Source: Nannochloropsis salina CCMP1776
Taxonomy: Eukaryota; Sar; Eustigmatophyceae; Eustigmatales; Monodopsidaceae
Direction: 5' to 3'
Length of the DNA: 64,000 bases
Assembly: GCA_004565275.1 (NCBI GenBank)
Contig: SDOX01000121.1
Span: 556,625 to 620,624 of the forward strand
The position numbers and the translations under genes were made by a program. The notes beneath the pieces were generated by a model. That model was not told the DNA's origin. It saw only the letters and a list, made by a program, of their open reading frames with translations, and did no database searches. Positions 34,020 to 45,372 of this stretch are shown here, piece by piece (positions within the stretch are counted from its first letter, which is position 1; each line of letters opens with the position of its first letter).

Positions 34020-36010
34020 ATGAAGATGCGTTCGTTTTGGGCTTGTGTTCGGAGGTAAGATTCCCTCTTTTGTTCCATGATTTGTTTTACGAGTCTCCTT
34101 CACAGGGGACGTAATTGATTTAACCTTTTCTGGGTCGATACACAGGCACGATATCTTCGAGAAGCCGTGCCACCGAAATTTGTGCCACATTTCAAGTCGC
34201 TCGATTGCTAGCACTGGCCATATAGGCTCGGGCGGCACCAATGCCCAAGGTCCCCAACTCTTCGCGTTCGACGAGGCCATGGCCCTGCGCGAAGTCCCGC
34301 CGTCCTCGTCGCTTTCCTCCCATCTGCCCTCCAAATCACGAGTTTTCCAGGGATACCTCGATGAAAGGTGAGAAGGAAAAGCATGGGCGCGAACGGGAGG
34401 AAGAGAGGGAGGAAATAAGACTGAGGCTGTCAGCTACGGTGAGAGTCGCCTTGCTGGAACCGAACACATGCAAGGAGGCAGGCGGAGACTTGAGGCATGT
34501 GAACGACGCACCCGCATCCTTATTGTCATGCAGGTGGTCCTACGGGGATGCCCCCAACGGCGGAATCCTCACCTCCATGGCCATCACGGCCGCCCGCCGC
34601 CTGAGCAGTCCCGCTCGCCCGGACCCTTTGTCTGTGTCCACCTACTTTGTCAAGAAGGTCAGGAGGGGGCGGGTTCTCGGGAGGGGAGGTGGGCATCGAG
34701 GAAAGGGCCCGAGGGAGCTGTCGACCCCTTTCCTTCCTCGGCTGCTGGCCCACTCACACGCTCGGCCGTCCCGGTCTCCCCAGGCCCTCGAAAAGACACC
34801 GGTCTTCCTCCACGCGACGCCCCTTGCTGCCTCCCGCTCGCAGGAAACCCTTCAGGTCGGGTTTCACAGGCGTCTTTTTCCCCCTCCGCTGGGGTAAGCG
34901 CCGGCTTTCCCCTCATCTCCTCTGCCTTTCTCCCCTAGGTGACCCTTGTGCAGGAAAACGAGGCACGGGCCCATTTTCTCGTCACCTTTGGCGCTCTCGA
35001 GTCCTTCAAGGCAAGTCTTCAACCGCTTCTTGCTGGAACCTGCCAACATCTGTCAGGGTTCAGGGGCCGTTTCCCACCCCCCCTTCTCTTCTCTTTTCCT
35101 TTCTTTCCCCGCCCTGATTATCGGAACCAGGGCCTCCGCCACCGTCCACTCAGGCTGCTCCGTCTCACCTCTCTTGCACATCGCAGGGTTTGGACATGAA
35201 CCACCTGCTTCCCCCCGCCCTTCCCCCCAGAGCCCACTGCCTGGACCTGATGGCGCTCCTCCATCAGGAACAGCCCGCAAACCATAAGATAGGGGACAGG
35301 ATCGAGCTCTGGGTCCCGGAGGAGTCCGCGTTCATCAAGGGTGAGGAGGGGGGGAGTGGGAGGGGGTGGCCTGAGGAGTCCTCAAATGCTGACTAGCTCC
35401 TATCCCGGCGCCGACAGGCATTGTCAGGGGGGAACCGATCGACTCGATGGAAGAGCCCTGTGTGCTGGAGGGTTGGGGGGCTTTCCGGGCCGACCGCGCT
35501 TCCGATGGCGAATGTGGAACGGATGGGGCGCCTGCGTCGGTCCTGGAGGGTCTCAGCGAGTCCCGGCGACGCCGGCCATGCCTGACATCATTGGCCTTCT
35601 TCAACGATGCCTACCCTGCCCCTATCCAGACCCATCGAGGGGCCAGCTCTAGACGAGATGGGGGGGAAACAACGCAAGGATTGGGCGGGGGAACAGGGAA
35701 AGAGGGGATAGAAAAGGGGGCAGGGGAACCGGGAAGAGACAACTCAGGAAGAGAGCCATGGGCATGGGTTCCGTCACTGGAGCTGACGACGCACTTCTGG
35801 GAGAGCATTCCTGGGCCGCCAACGTGCGAAACGGAAAACAAGTTGCGCTCCCAGATTGCTTCTACACATGTTCCTTATCTACGGCTGCGTTTTTCCACGC
35901 GCTTCGCCCGGCGGGGCCTCCTCTTCTGTGACAGTGAAGTGTGGGCGGAGGACACTTCCACCCTTTTTTCCACTTCGCGGCAGCTGGCAAGGGTGTTAAA
36001 TCCAAGATAA
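34020..36010 (+). CDS. Thioesterase-like superfamily (double hotdog, 4HBT_3-type) protein
   Basis: Seven exons: 34020-34054, 34146-34367, 34534-34657, 34784-34855, 34939-35010, 35187-35340 and 35418-36010; in phase, 423 residues. The N-terminal ~35 residues are Arg/Ser-rich and may be a mitochondrial leader. The first hotdog is seen in WSYGDAPNGGILTSMAITAA (substrate-helix Asn-Gly-Gly), DPLSVSTYFVKK and VTLVQENEARAHFLVTFG. The second ends in RFARRGLLFCDSEVWAED and STSRQLARVL, matching the C-terminal signature of acyl-CoA thioesterase-like proteins. A low-complexity insert of ~70 Gly/Glu/Arg residues lies at ~35630-35750. The intron at 35011-35186 begins with GC (AAG|GCAAGT), not GT. Confidence 0.8.
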
Positions 36011-37934
36011 AAAATGGAAAGTTGTCAAAATTCCTGAAAGAAAACATCGAAGAAAAAGTTGTCAACCTGATTACCGGGCTTTTCCCATTTTTACATTTTC
36101 CACTCATAAATTCAACGAGTCCGCTTGAAAAACGTCGCCCTATCAAAATCCGCCCTTTTTATCACAGAACTTTGCTGAGAGAATCCTCTAGAAAAACCCT
36201 CAAAGAGATGCCACTCTTGTCGCCAGTTCAGGAAGACCACTCATGAACAACGTGACTGCGGGGAAATAAAAATTTCAGCTTAGACCATCTGGCTTGTCTC
36301 ATCTCGCCCAGCCATTAGCCTCAACGGCTAAAAAGTGAGCGAGGCCTTGGAGATTCAAGTACCAATTTACTCGGCCCAAGAACGACATTTAAAAAAAAGT
36401 CTACATTGTCAAGAGGTTTGTAGAAGAAGACGACTGTTATGGTGTCCTTATGTTGAGTTAATGATTAGTAAATTTCATTAAAGATGGTACAGGAATCAGG
36501 GGGCAGGGGCAGGGATAGACGCGGCCGACAGCTGCTTCTTCAGGCTGCCGTTTATCTCAGACACTGGTGACGGATCAGCAGCATTTTTGCAGCAATTGCA
36601 CTGGAAGCTTTTTAAAGAATTTGTTTAAATTCATTGATTCTTTGTATGTAAGGATTTAATATGAAAAGTCCGGAAATTTCATCGCGTTGAGTACACTTCC
36701 AAAGCGCGAAAAAGATAAAAGCAACAAATAGAAATATGACGCATCACATAAGCCAATTTTATATCTACCCACCAATCGGGGAGCATGGCTTCAAGTATGG
36801 AGTGAGCACTTTTCTTGAGTGCGCTTCAATGCCATACCTTTCCCTTCTCGCGCACAAAGCCCTCTATGTCTATGCCCCTCCCGCAAGCTTTTACTAAGTT
36901 GTTAGATTTTCCCTTGACATTGACCAGTATTGACCAAATAGCCATCGATAGTATTTTAACACTCTCAAAAGTACATATTTGTGATGCGAATCTAAGAACG
37001 CAGATGCGTGCATCCATGAAGTATCACGGACATGCAGGCATTTTCGACACTCCTTCTCACGTACACGTTTCCTTACCGAGACTTTGTTGATGCCCCTTAG
37101 AAATTTTTTTCAGGCAGCTACATTTCAAGTAAATAACATCGATAAATTTTGGTCTGATATGGAATTTAATCTCCCTTACTTCATGGTTTATCCCAACTCT
37201 TGAAGGAAAAAATAATACCACAGGACTTGCCGGGGGGGGGAAGGGAGAATACACTTTCCTGACACGTCTCCTGAAAGTTCTGACAATGTCGAGCGATATC
37301 AAAGCACAAATATTCAAAATTTGTCTAGATTGCATAAAATGACCGTTAACGACTGTTCTGCAATCTCGCGTCCCCCCCTAGGCTCTTGCTCATGACAGAG
37401 AGCCGTTGAAATGGGCCGACAGCTGACCTGCTAGCCTACTTTGTCTCGCGCCCAAAGAGATTCACCGAGGGTTTGCCTAGGCTCTCTCCGCTCTCGCGCG
37501 ACCAGCTTTTTCACAAAGTCTGCATCCGGTTTCCCTATGCTTTGGTGACGGTCATGGGGTGGAAGGGTTGAGATCGATTTCTTTTGCATCCAGGGAACGT
37601 CTTTTCGGATTAATGGAAACATCGACTCCATGGGCCGCGGAATCCAGTTACATGTCTGCGTGACTTGTGTGCGAGCTGGATTTGGCTGCGGCGCTGCAGC
37701 CGATGAATCTATCATTTTTCTTTATTTCTACTGTATATCAGAGGTTGACATTGCTTCTTGGTAACCACGCAAATATCTGTGCGCAAAACGTCCACCACGG
37801 CATTCCTCGTTCTATTCCCTTCCCTCTCTTTCACAAGGTGGCTTGAACACTTATTCTGATTAGATAGCATCAAAATTAAGATTATTCGCTCTGTCTATTT
37901 GTCCGCTTTTTTGTCTAACAGTTAGCTTCAAACG
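36011..37934 (+). other. 1.9 kb AT-rich intergenic region
   Basis: AT-rich with poly-A/T stretches and no convincing gene. A minus-strand ATG frame at 37431-37715 (94 residues, no domain) is GC-richer than its surroundings and could be a small gene, but nothing else supports it. Confidence 0.4.
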
Positions 37935-39236
37935 ATGCGCACTCACGGCCTATCTTTCATCGGCGCCCTGGTGGTGGCGGGTCTGCTGCCTGTGTCCGTC
38001 CTGGGGAACAAACCGCAAGGTAGGCGTACAGGCCTTTAAAGCCACTCAGCGTGCAGGATGTCACCCGTCAATACCGGCATTGCATTCTTGTCCTGTCTGG
38101 ATGCATGCATGGGCCTGCGTATTCTTGATCAATGGCCTTTCCCTTAATCTCTTCCCTCCCTTCCTCTTTCGCACCCCCTCTGCCCTTCGCAGCCCCCCTT
38201 GAGTCCCGTCCCGGGCCCAACCGCACCACGGAGTGTCCGTATTTCTTCAACCCCAAGCCCAGCGCCTTGACTGGCATCGGGAATGCCACCACGTTCGGGC
38301 CCCTCGTCGACTCGGTGGACTACTCACTCACGTTCCAGAAGATTCGGTGGGGCCGCAACACCTGGATCCAAGGCCGCTTCTTCAGCAATGTCCAAGACCT
38401 GCCCATCGAGGACGTGACCTTCTGCAACATGCTGTACAACTACACGCCCGGGGGCCTCGAGTACAGCCCCCTGTACCAGGGTCGCGTCCGATTCTCCCCG
38501 CGCGTGAAGGGCCCGCAGCCCCAGGCCGTGGTATACCCCAACGTGAGTACGCCATACACCATGGGCGATGGCTTCGAGACCGTCTGCGTCACCGTCCCCT
38601 ACGTCAAGGCCCGTGGCAGGCAAAAAGTCCGCTTTCTCTACTCGTCCAATATTTGCTCGACTCAGGTCACGTTCAAGGGGTGGGTGGAGTTCAAGAACCC
38701 TTTCGCGTCCTTGTACCCCGCCACCGCCCCTGTTACCTGCAAGGCTGCTGAGGTCAACTCTGCGCCCGATACCTTCAACAAAGTCCGCACATACGGGGTA
38801 AGTCTTTCGCTTTCATATTCCTCGGCAGCCCCTTCCCGGTTCGAGTCCGCGCGTGTTCCCTCCCAACCCCCCTGTGCCTATTGAAAATGCGTCTGTGGTT
38901 AGCAGGAAGAAGGACCCCTTTCTTGCTTGCCTTTCCCATTTGGACGGCGCATTCTTGCTGCACCATGTCCGAGAACGGGAGGCTCAGATCGCGCCTTCCA
39001 CCCTGTCCTACATAGCCCCCCCGCCTCCCGCCAGTCGAACCAGTGCTTGTCAGAACTTTGCCCCGTGACCTATCTCATCAACCCCCCCCTCCCCCGCTAC
39101 CTCCCCCCAGTCCGACAACAGGAATATCCCTGTGAGCTGCGGGACTTGTACACCGGGCCGCAATTGCAAGGGGAACCGGGCGGCGCACACGAACAGGAAG
39201 GACAACAGAGCCGAGCGCAAGGCGGGCAAGGTCTAG
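37935..39236 (+). CDS. Secreted glycoprotein-like protein of unknown function
   Basis: Three exons: 37935-38019, 38193-38797 and 39111-39236; in phase, 271 residues. A clear signal peptide (LSFIGALVVAGLLPVSVLG) is followed by a mature region with four N-glycosylation sequons (NRT, NAT, NYT, NVS) and several Cys. The body is rich in Tyr, Pro, Val and aromatic residues, and the C-terminal exon is basic with a CGTCTPGRNCKG patch. No known family was recognised. Likely extracellular, cell wall or vacuolar. Confidence 0.75.
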
Positions 39237-39605
39237 GGCCCCGGCCTGGAGGGGGGGGCAAGGACGCGAGACTGTACTCTACCATGTATTTTCTCCGGTA
39301 GCGCCGAGGGTCTAGAACCGAGGAACGAAAGGGAGGTTTCTTTTGGGAATTAAGTACTATTAGAGCGATTGAGTAAAGGAGGCGACCAAGGGAGCCGTGG
39401 CGTCTCGGACCCGCTCAAGTCTGTGATGGCGGTGTTTCCGCGCCGAACATATTATTATGTTATTAAAGTAACAATCGATAGGGAGAAAAGATTCGGAAGG
39501 AATGGGTTCATCTCGCCACACTTTTTATCCCTCGCACTCGGACACTGCACATGGTTTTTACCGGCCCCGCCATCCGCATTGAACCCTCGCATATCTACAA
39601 GCCCC
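39237..39605 (+). other. Spacer between convergent genes
   Basis: About 370 bp separating the secreted protein gene from the 3' end of the PGAP1-like lipase gene. No coding signal seen. Confidence 0.4.
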
Positions 39606-41057
39606 TCAGACGCCAGCCTCCTGCCGGCTTGATTGTTCCATTTTCACCCCCCGTGACGCTCTCGCTCCTCTTCTCCCTCCCCCTCCTCCCTCTTCCTCCT
39701 CTCCCTCCCCCTCCTCTCCCTCCCCCTCTACACACCTCATCCCGCCCCCACGCCCACGTCTCTTTCTCTCCATCTGTTTTCCCCCTCCCCTCCCCTCCCC
39801 TCCCCTCCCCTCCCCCTTTCCGTCCTCACGCAGGTACGACACCCATCGCTCCAGCGGCCAGGGGTCAGTGCCATACCACCGGCGCCCCCGCCTCTCTACC
39901 TCCGGCCCATGTAACACCTCTCCCTCCAGCTCCACCCGCACCGCCCCCGGGAGGCCCAGCGCGCTCTCCACGGGCGTGATCCCGTCGCCCTCCACCCCGC
40001 CCTTCCCCCCGACCACCCCCCCGACCTCCTCCTCGTAGCCACACAGAGCGTAGCTGCTAGCCGCCCAGTCCCTTACCCGGCCCCCCAGCCAGGAGCGTCC
40101 CCGCACCGCCCTACTCCCCACACACACCATGCGCACGCCCCCCCCGCCATCCCTCCCGCAGGACTCCTCCACAAACTTCAAGTTCCGGAGGGCGTAGGGT
40201 ACGTTGCCTACCGCCTTGTCCCGGTAACGGCTGGGAAAGACGTGGGGGCTGCCGAGGGTGATGAGGGTGGAGACGAAGCGACTCCCCTGGTAAGCACGCC
40301 CGTCGTAAGGCACAGAAGAAAGGTAGATGCGCGCCACCCAGCCTCCCGCCGAGTGACCGACCAAGGCAACGTCGTATCGGCGGGCGGAAGGTGGGACGAG
40401 GGAAGGGGAGGGGAGGGGAGGAGGTTGGAGGCCCTTGGCGGGGTCCAGAAGCTCCCGGAGAAAGTTAAGGAGGGCGAAGGTCTTGGCGGGAGCCGCACTG
40501 AGGCCTGGGGCACTTGAGAAGGCCCCAGGTGGCGCGGGGGGAGCGGGGGGGGCGGCGGCCTTCTCGGCTTCTCCCTGGTGGTCCCCCGCTTCTCCCTCCG
40601 AGACAGGCGAGGGGAAGGGCGGCGACGGCAGGGGCCGGTCCGACAGGGCCACGTCCAGGACCGTTTCGTGGATGCGGTCTAGAATGGGCCGGATCGAGCG
40701 GCCGCCGAAGGTAGGCACCCACATGTAGGCGGAGATGGGGACAGTCCAGCATGGAAAGCCCCGTGCCCTGAGGGAATTTTCCAGTCGCTTGTACAGAGAG
40801 GCGTCAGAGGCATAGCCAGGGATGATGACGACTGCCCGGGGGAGGGAGGGTGTGGAGGGTGGTGATGAGAGGGCAGGAGTCGTTGACCGGAGGAAGGGAA
40901 GACGCTTGGACTTGTGGTGGTGAACTTTGGGGAGCAAGATGGGGGGGGAGGTTGGGCAGTGCTGGGGCGCGAGGGTCGTGGGGATAAAACATGTCGGGGA
41001 GATCCCTCGTGCCGGCAGAAACATGAGGCACCCAAGGGAAAGGAGATACTGGGACAT
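39606..41057 (-). CDS. PGAP1-like alpha/beta hydrolase (lipase), probable plastid or secretory leader
   Basis: Single-exon frame, 483 residues from the ATG at 41057; another ATG at 41093 would add 12. The N-terminus is hydrophobic (YLLSLGCLMFLPARG). The fold starts with RAVVIIPGYASDASLYKRLE. The nucleophile elbow VALVGHSAGGWVARIYL holds the catalytic Ser. Candidate Asp and His lie in GDGITPVESAL and LEGEVLHGPEVE. The motif order matches the PGAP1-like lipases of plants and algae, which act on membrane or plastid lipids. A Pro/Ala insert (~40660-40500) and a charged Gly-Arg-Glu tail (39840-39606) are translated simple repeats. The tail may instead be removed by an unrecognised intron. Confidence 0.8.
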   Translation of the reverse strand: MSQYLLSLGCLMFLPARGISPTCFIPTTLAPQHCPTSPPILLPKVHHHKSKRLPFLRSTTPALSSPPSTPSLPRAVVIIPGYASDASLYKRLENSLRARGFPCWTVPISAYMWVPTFGGRSIRPILDRIHETVLDVALSDRPLPSPPFPSPVSEGEAGDHQGEAEKAAAPPAPPAPPGAFSSAPGLSAAPAKTFALLNFLRELLDPAKGLQPPPLPSPSLVPPSARRYDVALVGHSAGGWVARIYLSSVPYDGRAYQGSRFVSTLITLGSPHVFPSRYRDKAVGNVPYALRNLKFVEESCGRDGGGGVRMVCVGSRAVRGRSWLGGRVRDWAASSYALCGYEEEVGGVVGGKGGVEGDGITPVESALGLPGAVRVELEGEVLHGPEVERRGRRWYGTDPWPLERWVSYLREDGKGEGRGGEGRGGGKQMERKRRGRGGGMRCVEGEGEEGEGEEEEGGGGGRRGARASRGVKMEQSSRQEAGV

Positions 41058-41627
41058 GGTAGGGGAAAAGGATGCCGTTCCCGCGCTTGACATTATTGGC
41101 AAAGGCAGATTGAGTTGACTCGCCTGCAGCGGGAGGCTTCAAGAATAATGCTTGCGACGACTGCGAGAAAGCATGCGCAGGCCCCGGGCTGGACCAGGGA
41201 GAGCTGTTGAAATGCAAGAGATGTGATCAGTGTTCGGTAAAAGACAGTCTTTGGCCGTTACTATGGATCAACGTTCAAAAGGGGTTCGCAGGCCCCGGGT
41301 TGTGAGAGTCGCCTCGCGCTATCCCTCCCGCTGCTTCTTGTTTGTGAGACAACATATGTCACACAGACCTTGCGGCCATCTTCGCTGGTGCCACCGACTC
41401 CGTCTTCTCGCGGAGAAGAGTGTCCCAAAATCATGTGGGCACGGATTTTGCATTCGTGCCATGCCAAAATGACTTGGGGAAACGCAAAGGTCTGCGACGT
41501 CTTTTTCTCACGACGCGCGACCGCGGCAGCATAACAGCCTCCTTCCTCACCATCTCCTTCCTTCGCTTCTTCCCTCGTCCCACGCCCTCTTTCATCCGCA
41601 TGGCAGGACTCGGGCAGCAAGAAAATC
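41058..41627. other. Divergent upstream region of lipase and ALY genes
   Basis: About 570 bp between two divergent start codons, expected to hold both promoters. Only short frames on either strand; no specific site recognised. Confidence 0.4.
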
Positions 41628-43197
41628 ATGGACAAGCTGGATGTGTCGTTGGATGAATTGGTCAAGGAAGGCAGCAAGGGCCGGGGGGCTCCGAGACGGG
41701 GGTCTGCAAGCAAGGACCTCGGACGAAGCGCAACGCGCGGGGCCCCCCCCAAAACGAACGGGGGGAAAGGGCTGCTGGGACCGATGCGCACGCAGCACAA
41801 AGGCACGCCTTCAATGCGGTACAACCCCTTGAGCCGAAATGCGGCGCCTTCTTCCTTCCAACCCGCAGCCGCGCCTGTCTCGGTCCCCGCCAAGCAGGTG
41901 GTGTCACTGAAAAGGGGTAAGTGGAGGGGAGCAGAGACGGGGAGGGAGGCTTTCCGCCTCTCTTGGCTGCCAGACTAAAGATCTTTGCTCGCGTGCACCT
42001 TGCCCGGACCTTTCTTCCTTCGAGGGACCACTTAGGTCCGCCAGGCCTCTCAAACTCCACCTCCCTCCCTCAATCCCTCCCTCCCCTCGGCAGAAATGCA
42101 CAGTCAGAACCACGCCGGCGTCCTGGGCCGCACTAACGGCGGGCAGGTGAAGGTGGGAGGAGGGGGGCGGGGACTCTTGGATCGGCTGGGGCCCAAGGCG
42201 GGCCTGCAGAGGGCGGGCACCAAGATCGAGATCAGCAATCTCCTCCCCGACGTGACGGAGAGCGAGGAGCTTCGGGAGCTCTTTGCCACCGTAGGGGAGG
42301 TTCTGTACGCCGAGGTGGGGAGGGAGGAAGGGAGGGATGGAGGGAGAGGGGGGAGGGCGCGCCGATGCATCGGTGTGAGGATTCGCGGCCAGCACCCTCA
42401 TCCTCCCTTTCCTCCCCTCCTTCCCCTCCTTCCCCTCCTCCCTCCCACAGATCAAGTTCGGGCGGGACGGACGGTCCACAGGCCAAGCAGAGGTACCGAC
42501 GCTCCTTTTCCCCTCCCGTGCCTCCCTCTCCTGCTCCTTCCATCCTCACTCCTCTTCTTTCCCTTCCTCCCTTCCTCCCTCTTTCCCTCCCTCTCTGCCC
42601 CACTTCCTCCCTCCCTCCCTCCCTCAGGTTTACTTCGCCAAGTTCTCGGAGGCGCTTAAGGCGGTGGAGAAGTTCCACACGCGGACATTGGACGGTGTCC
42701 CCATGCACGTGAAGATGGGGCCCAGGGAGGGGGGCAGGGAGGGAGGGAGGGAGGGAGGGGGGGAGGGGGGCCGAGGGGGGGGAAGGGAGGGAGGAAAGGG
42801 CGTGGGAATGGCCCGGGAAAGGAGCGAAGAGAGGCAGGCAGGAGGGAATGTGAAGATGGGGCTCTTTGGATCGGCTCTGGAGGAGGAGGGGGGGGGGGAT
42901 GGAACGGGGAGCCGACGTTCTCGGTAATTATCAGCGATGATGCGGATCGACGAGGTGGTGACGGTGGTGGGGTTGGGAAAAAGGGGAGGAGGGAGCCGTG
43001 GAGTGGCGGGGAGGGGAGGGGGAGGGAGGGAGTAGAGGGGGGGGACGGCCGGAGGGCCAGGGTCGAGGGGCTCGAGGAGGGAGGGGACGGGAGGGAGGGA
43101 GGGGGGGAGGGAGGGGGGAGGGCGGGAGGAGAGGGCGCCCGTGACGGAGGAAGACTTGGACAAGGAGCTTGAGGCCTACAATGCTGCGCGTGGGTAA
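41628..43197 (+). CDS. ALYREF: ALY/REF (THO complex subunit 4) mRNA export adaptor
   Basis: Five exons: 41628-41916, 42094-42314, 42451-42492, 42628-42923 and 43134-43197; in phase, 303 residues. The N-terminus has the UAP56-binding motif DKLDVSLDELVKEG, followed by a basic Arg/Gly/Ser region. The RRM runs from TKIEISNLLPDVTESEEL through VGEVLYAEIKFGRDGRSTGQAE and VYFAKFSEALKAVEKFHTRT to LDGVPMHVKM. After a Gly/Arg/Glu repeat comes the terminal TEEDLDKELEAYNAARG, the second conserved UAP56-binding motif. That motif proves that the intron 42924-43133 is removed rather than ending at the stop at 42925. ALY recruits the export receptor to spliced mRNA within TREX in the nucleus. Confidence 0.92.
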
Positions 43198-43650
43198 GAG
43201 GGAGGATAGAAACGGGCGAGAAGGAGGAGCATGGGGTAGGGAAGAGAGAGCGAGTCGAAGCAAAATGATGGGAGGGAGGGCAGATGACCCCCGTGCATGA
43301 AGAAGGAGGGATGAGTGAGCTCGCTGGTTCCTGACTGTGGTGATGAGAGTGGAGGGAGAGGTGTGGCGATCGGCGCTCGTTCCAAGCAGACGGCCGACGG
43401 GGAGGCGGAAGGGGGAGACACACCGCTATCACTCTCGTCAGACAAGCGAAGATGGAGAGCGAAGAGGCAAGAGCTCGGTCGGGGAGAAATATCAGAGACA
43501 ACTCGACACCGGGTTGCCGTGTCGTTCTAGACTATTGCGTTCCTTTTTTTTTCGCCCACTTTCACGGTCAATTGGCTTGACTCCGAGAAATTGGATGTAC
43601 CATCTAATGCTAGAACCGTATTATAGCCGTTTCCGACTCCCTCACTCGAC
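43198..43650 (+). other. Intergenic spacer
   Basis: About 450 bp downstream of ALY with no supported gene; T-rich run near 43543-43552. Confidence 0.4.
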
Positions 43651-44060
43651 ATGCAAACTATACTCAGAGCGGCAGTCACTTCTTTTGACATTCGCTTGGC
43701 TGATAGCAGTCTTTTACTCGCGGTAAGGCAATGTCCTCCGAGCCATGTTACAATTTTGGGTCGGCGAGGAATCCTCACCCAGCCTCACGTCAGGTTCGGC
43801 AGCAAGCCTGCCTTGAAAAAAGACGATGCAGGGCCGAGCCATGTTGAACCTTACATAGACCTAGATGTACTTCCACGAGACTCGGACGCTTTCATATCAA
43901 AGGAAGTCGCGAGGCATCATCGCGACGGAGCTGTCTTCAAGGCGCTCAGCGACTCGACCGGTTCAACTACCCGGAGGTGCTCCTGCACTTTCCTCTCGAG
44001 CCCGGTGTTGTCTACACACACGAGGAAAACAAGCCCTCCAAAAATAATGTCAAGGTCTAG
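43651..44060 (+). CDS. Small hypothetical protein with suspected frame slip
   Basis: The ATG at 43651 opens a frame with a possible 60-nt intron (43723-43782, GTAAGG to CCCAG, a multiple of three without stop). The N-terminus (MQTILRAAVTSFDIRLADSS) could be an organelle leader. After about 43940 a different frame looks far more natural: RLDRFNYPEVLLHFPLEPG, then VVYTHEENKPSKNNVKV and a stop at 44058-44060. One missing base, for instance a third G at AAGGCG, would join the two. The original frame runs to 44094 with a Ser/Arg-rich tail. The family is not recognised. Confidence 0.4.
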
Positions 44061-44179
44061 TAGGCATGCAAAGGAAATACTCCGACTCCTCTGAGTGCCC
44101 GGTGCATCCCGCATTATGTGGTGCGTGTTTGAGCTGCCGTACGTGATATCACCTGACCTCCTCTCTCCTGACTACATAT

Positions 44180-45244
44180 ATGTTCCACGTTTCGTCCATG
44201 CGCCTTCACAAAGCGTTCCCATTTACCTCCAGAGTCTCGTGCATGCCTGGCACTACTGGCAGGGCACCGGGCACATTGCTTTCGTCCTTTCAAACCTTTC
44301 TTCTGGCCGCAGCCCTCCTTCTCGCCTGTCCTCAACCTGCGGCGTCCCGCTCCTCGCGTCGGCTGCCCAAAACGGCGCCCGTACAGACCCTGGCGCTCGC
44401 ACGCCCTTTTCTCTCAGTTGCATCTCGCATCGGAGCCCACCGCCCGAGCGTGACATCATTTGCCCGGTGGTCCGCCGCCTTTCAATACTTCTCGGCTCAC
44501 TCGGTCTTCCCCACCATGAGGAGTGAAGCTGTCCGTGCCGCCAGCGACAGTGCACACCAGGCGCCCGGGCACTCCATCCCTGCAGCATCCAGAGTACAGC
44601 CCAAGACCTACACCCTGGAGACCCTCCCTTTCGACAATTTGGCAGTGCGCTCCCTACCCCTCGATCCGCAGCCCGAGAATTTTATACGGGCGGTGCCCAA
44701 CAGTGTGTACTCGCGCGTGGAGCCGGAGGTAAGGGCCGCGGGACAGGTATCACGCTTACCCGCCTCTTCCGAGGCACATTCCGAACCTTGTTCCGCACCT
44801 TCCCTCTCTTTCCCCTCAACCCTCCCTCCAGCCCCTGAAGAACCCGGTGCTCGTGGCGCTCTCTCCCGACGCCCTCACCGACCTCCTCTCCCTCGACCCC
44901 ACGGAGCTGAAGCGGGAGGAGGACCTCGCGGCCTATTTGGGGGGCAACAAGCGCCTGCCAGGCAGCGAAACCTACGCACATTGCTACGCTGGGCACCAAT
45001 TTGGCGCCTTTTCCGGCCAGCTTGGGGACGGAGCGGCTATCTCTCTCGGTAAGTCTCTCTCGGGTCGTCTCTCTCGGTGTTTCTCGGGCATTGTCCCCCT
45101 TCAGGACGGAAGAGAGACCTTCCGTCTGCACGCGAGCTTCTCACCTCTATGTACCCCGGTGCTGACAGGCGAGGTGGTGGGCGAGGGGAGGGAACGTTGC
45201 GAGATTCAGCTCAAAGGGGCGGGGCCCACGCCCTACTCGCGACG
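44180..45244 (+). CDS. SELO: SelO (YdiU/UPF0061 pseudokinase AMPylase) N-terminal part, truncated
   Basis: Three exons: 44180-44728, 44832-45048 and 45169-45244. The leader has a hydrophobic core (FQTFLLAAALLLACPQPAAS), then an Arg/Ser/Ala-rich stretch. SelO motifs follow: DNLAVRSLP, NSVYSRVEPE, LLSLDPTELKREEDLAAYLG, AHCYAGHQFGAFSGQLGDGAAISLG and EIQLKGAGPTPYSR, ending at a GT donor in phase 2. SelO transfers AMP to proteins and normally has ~450-600 residues. Here the conserved next segment (ADGR.VLRSSIREF) and the whole catalytic core are absent, and no matching exon occurs downstream before the next gene. The missing part was probably lost by assembly collapse or a real deletion. Confidence 0.75.
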
Positions 45245-45372
45245 GTGAGTGGGTGGGGGAACGGGGCGGGGGGGGGAGAGGAAGGGCAGGGATTTGGAAG
45301 GGCTGCCTGGTAGTCGCACGGATCGCTCTTGACTTCTCTCCGCCCTCCCTCCCCCCCTCCCTTCCCTCTCAG

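Noticed and set aside
37431-37715. 94-codon minus-strand ATG frame in AT-rich spacer
   Set aside because: It has a genuine ATG and higher GC, but no domain or second line of evidence.
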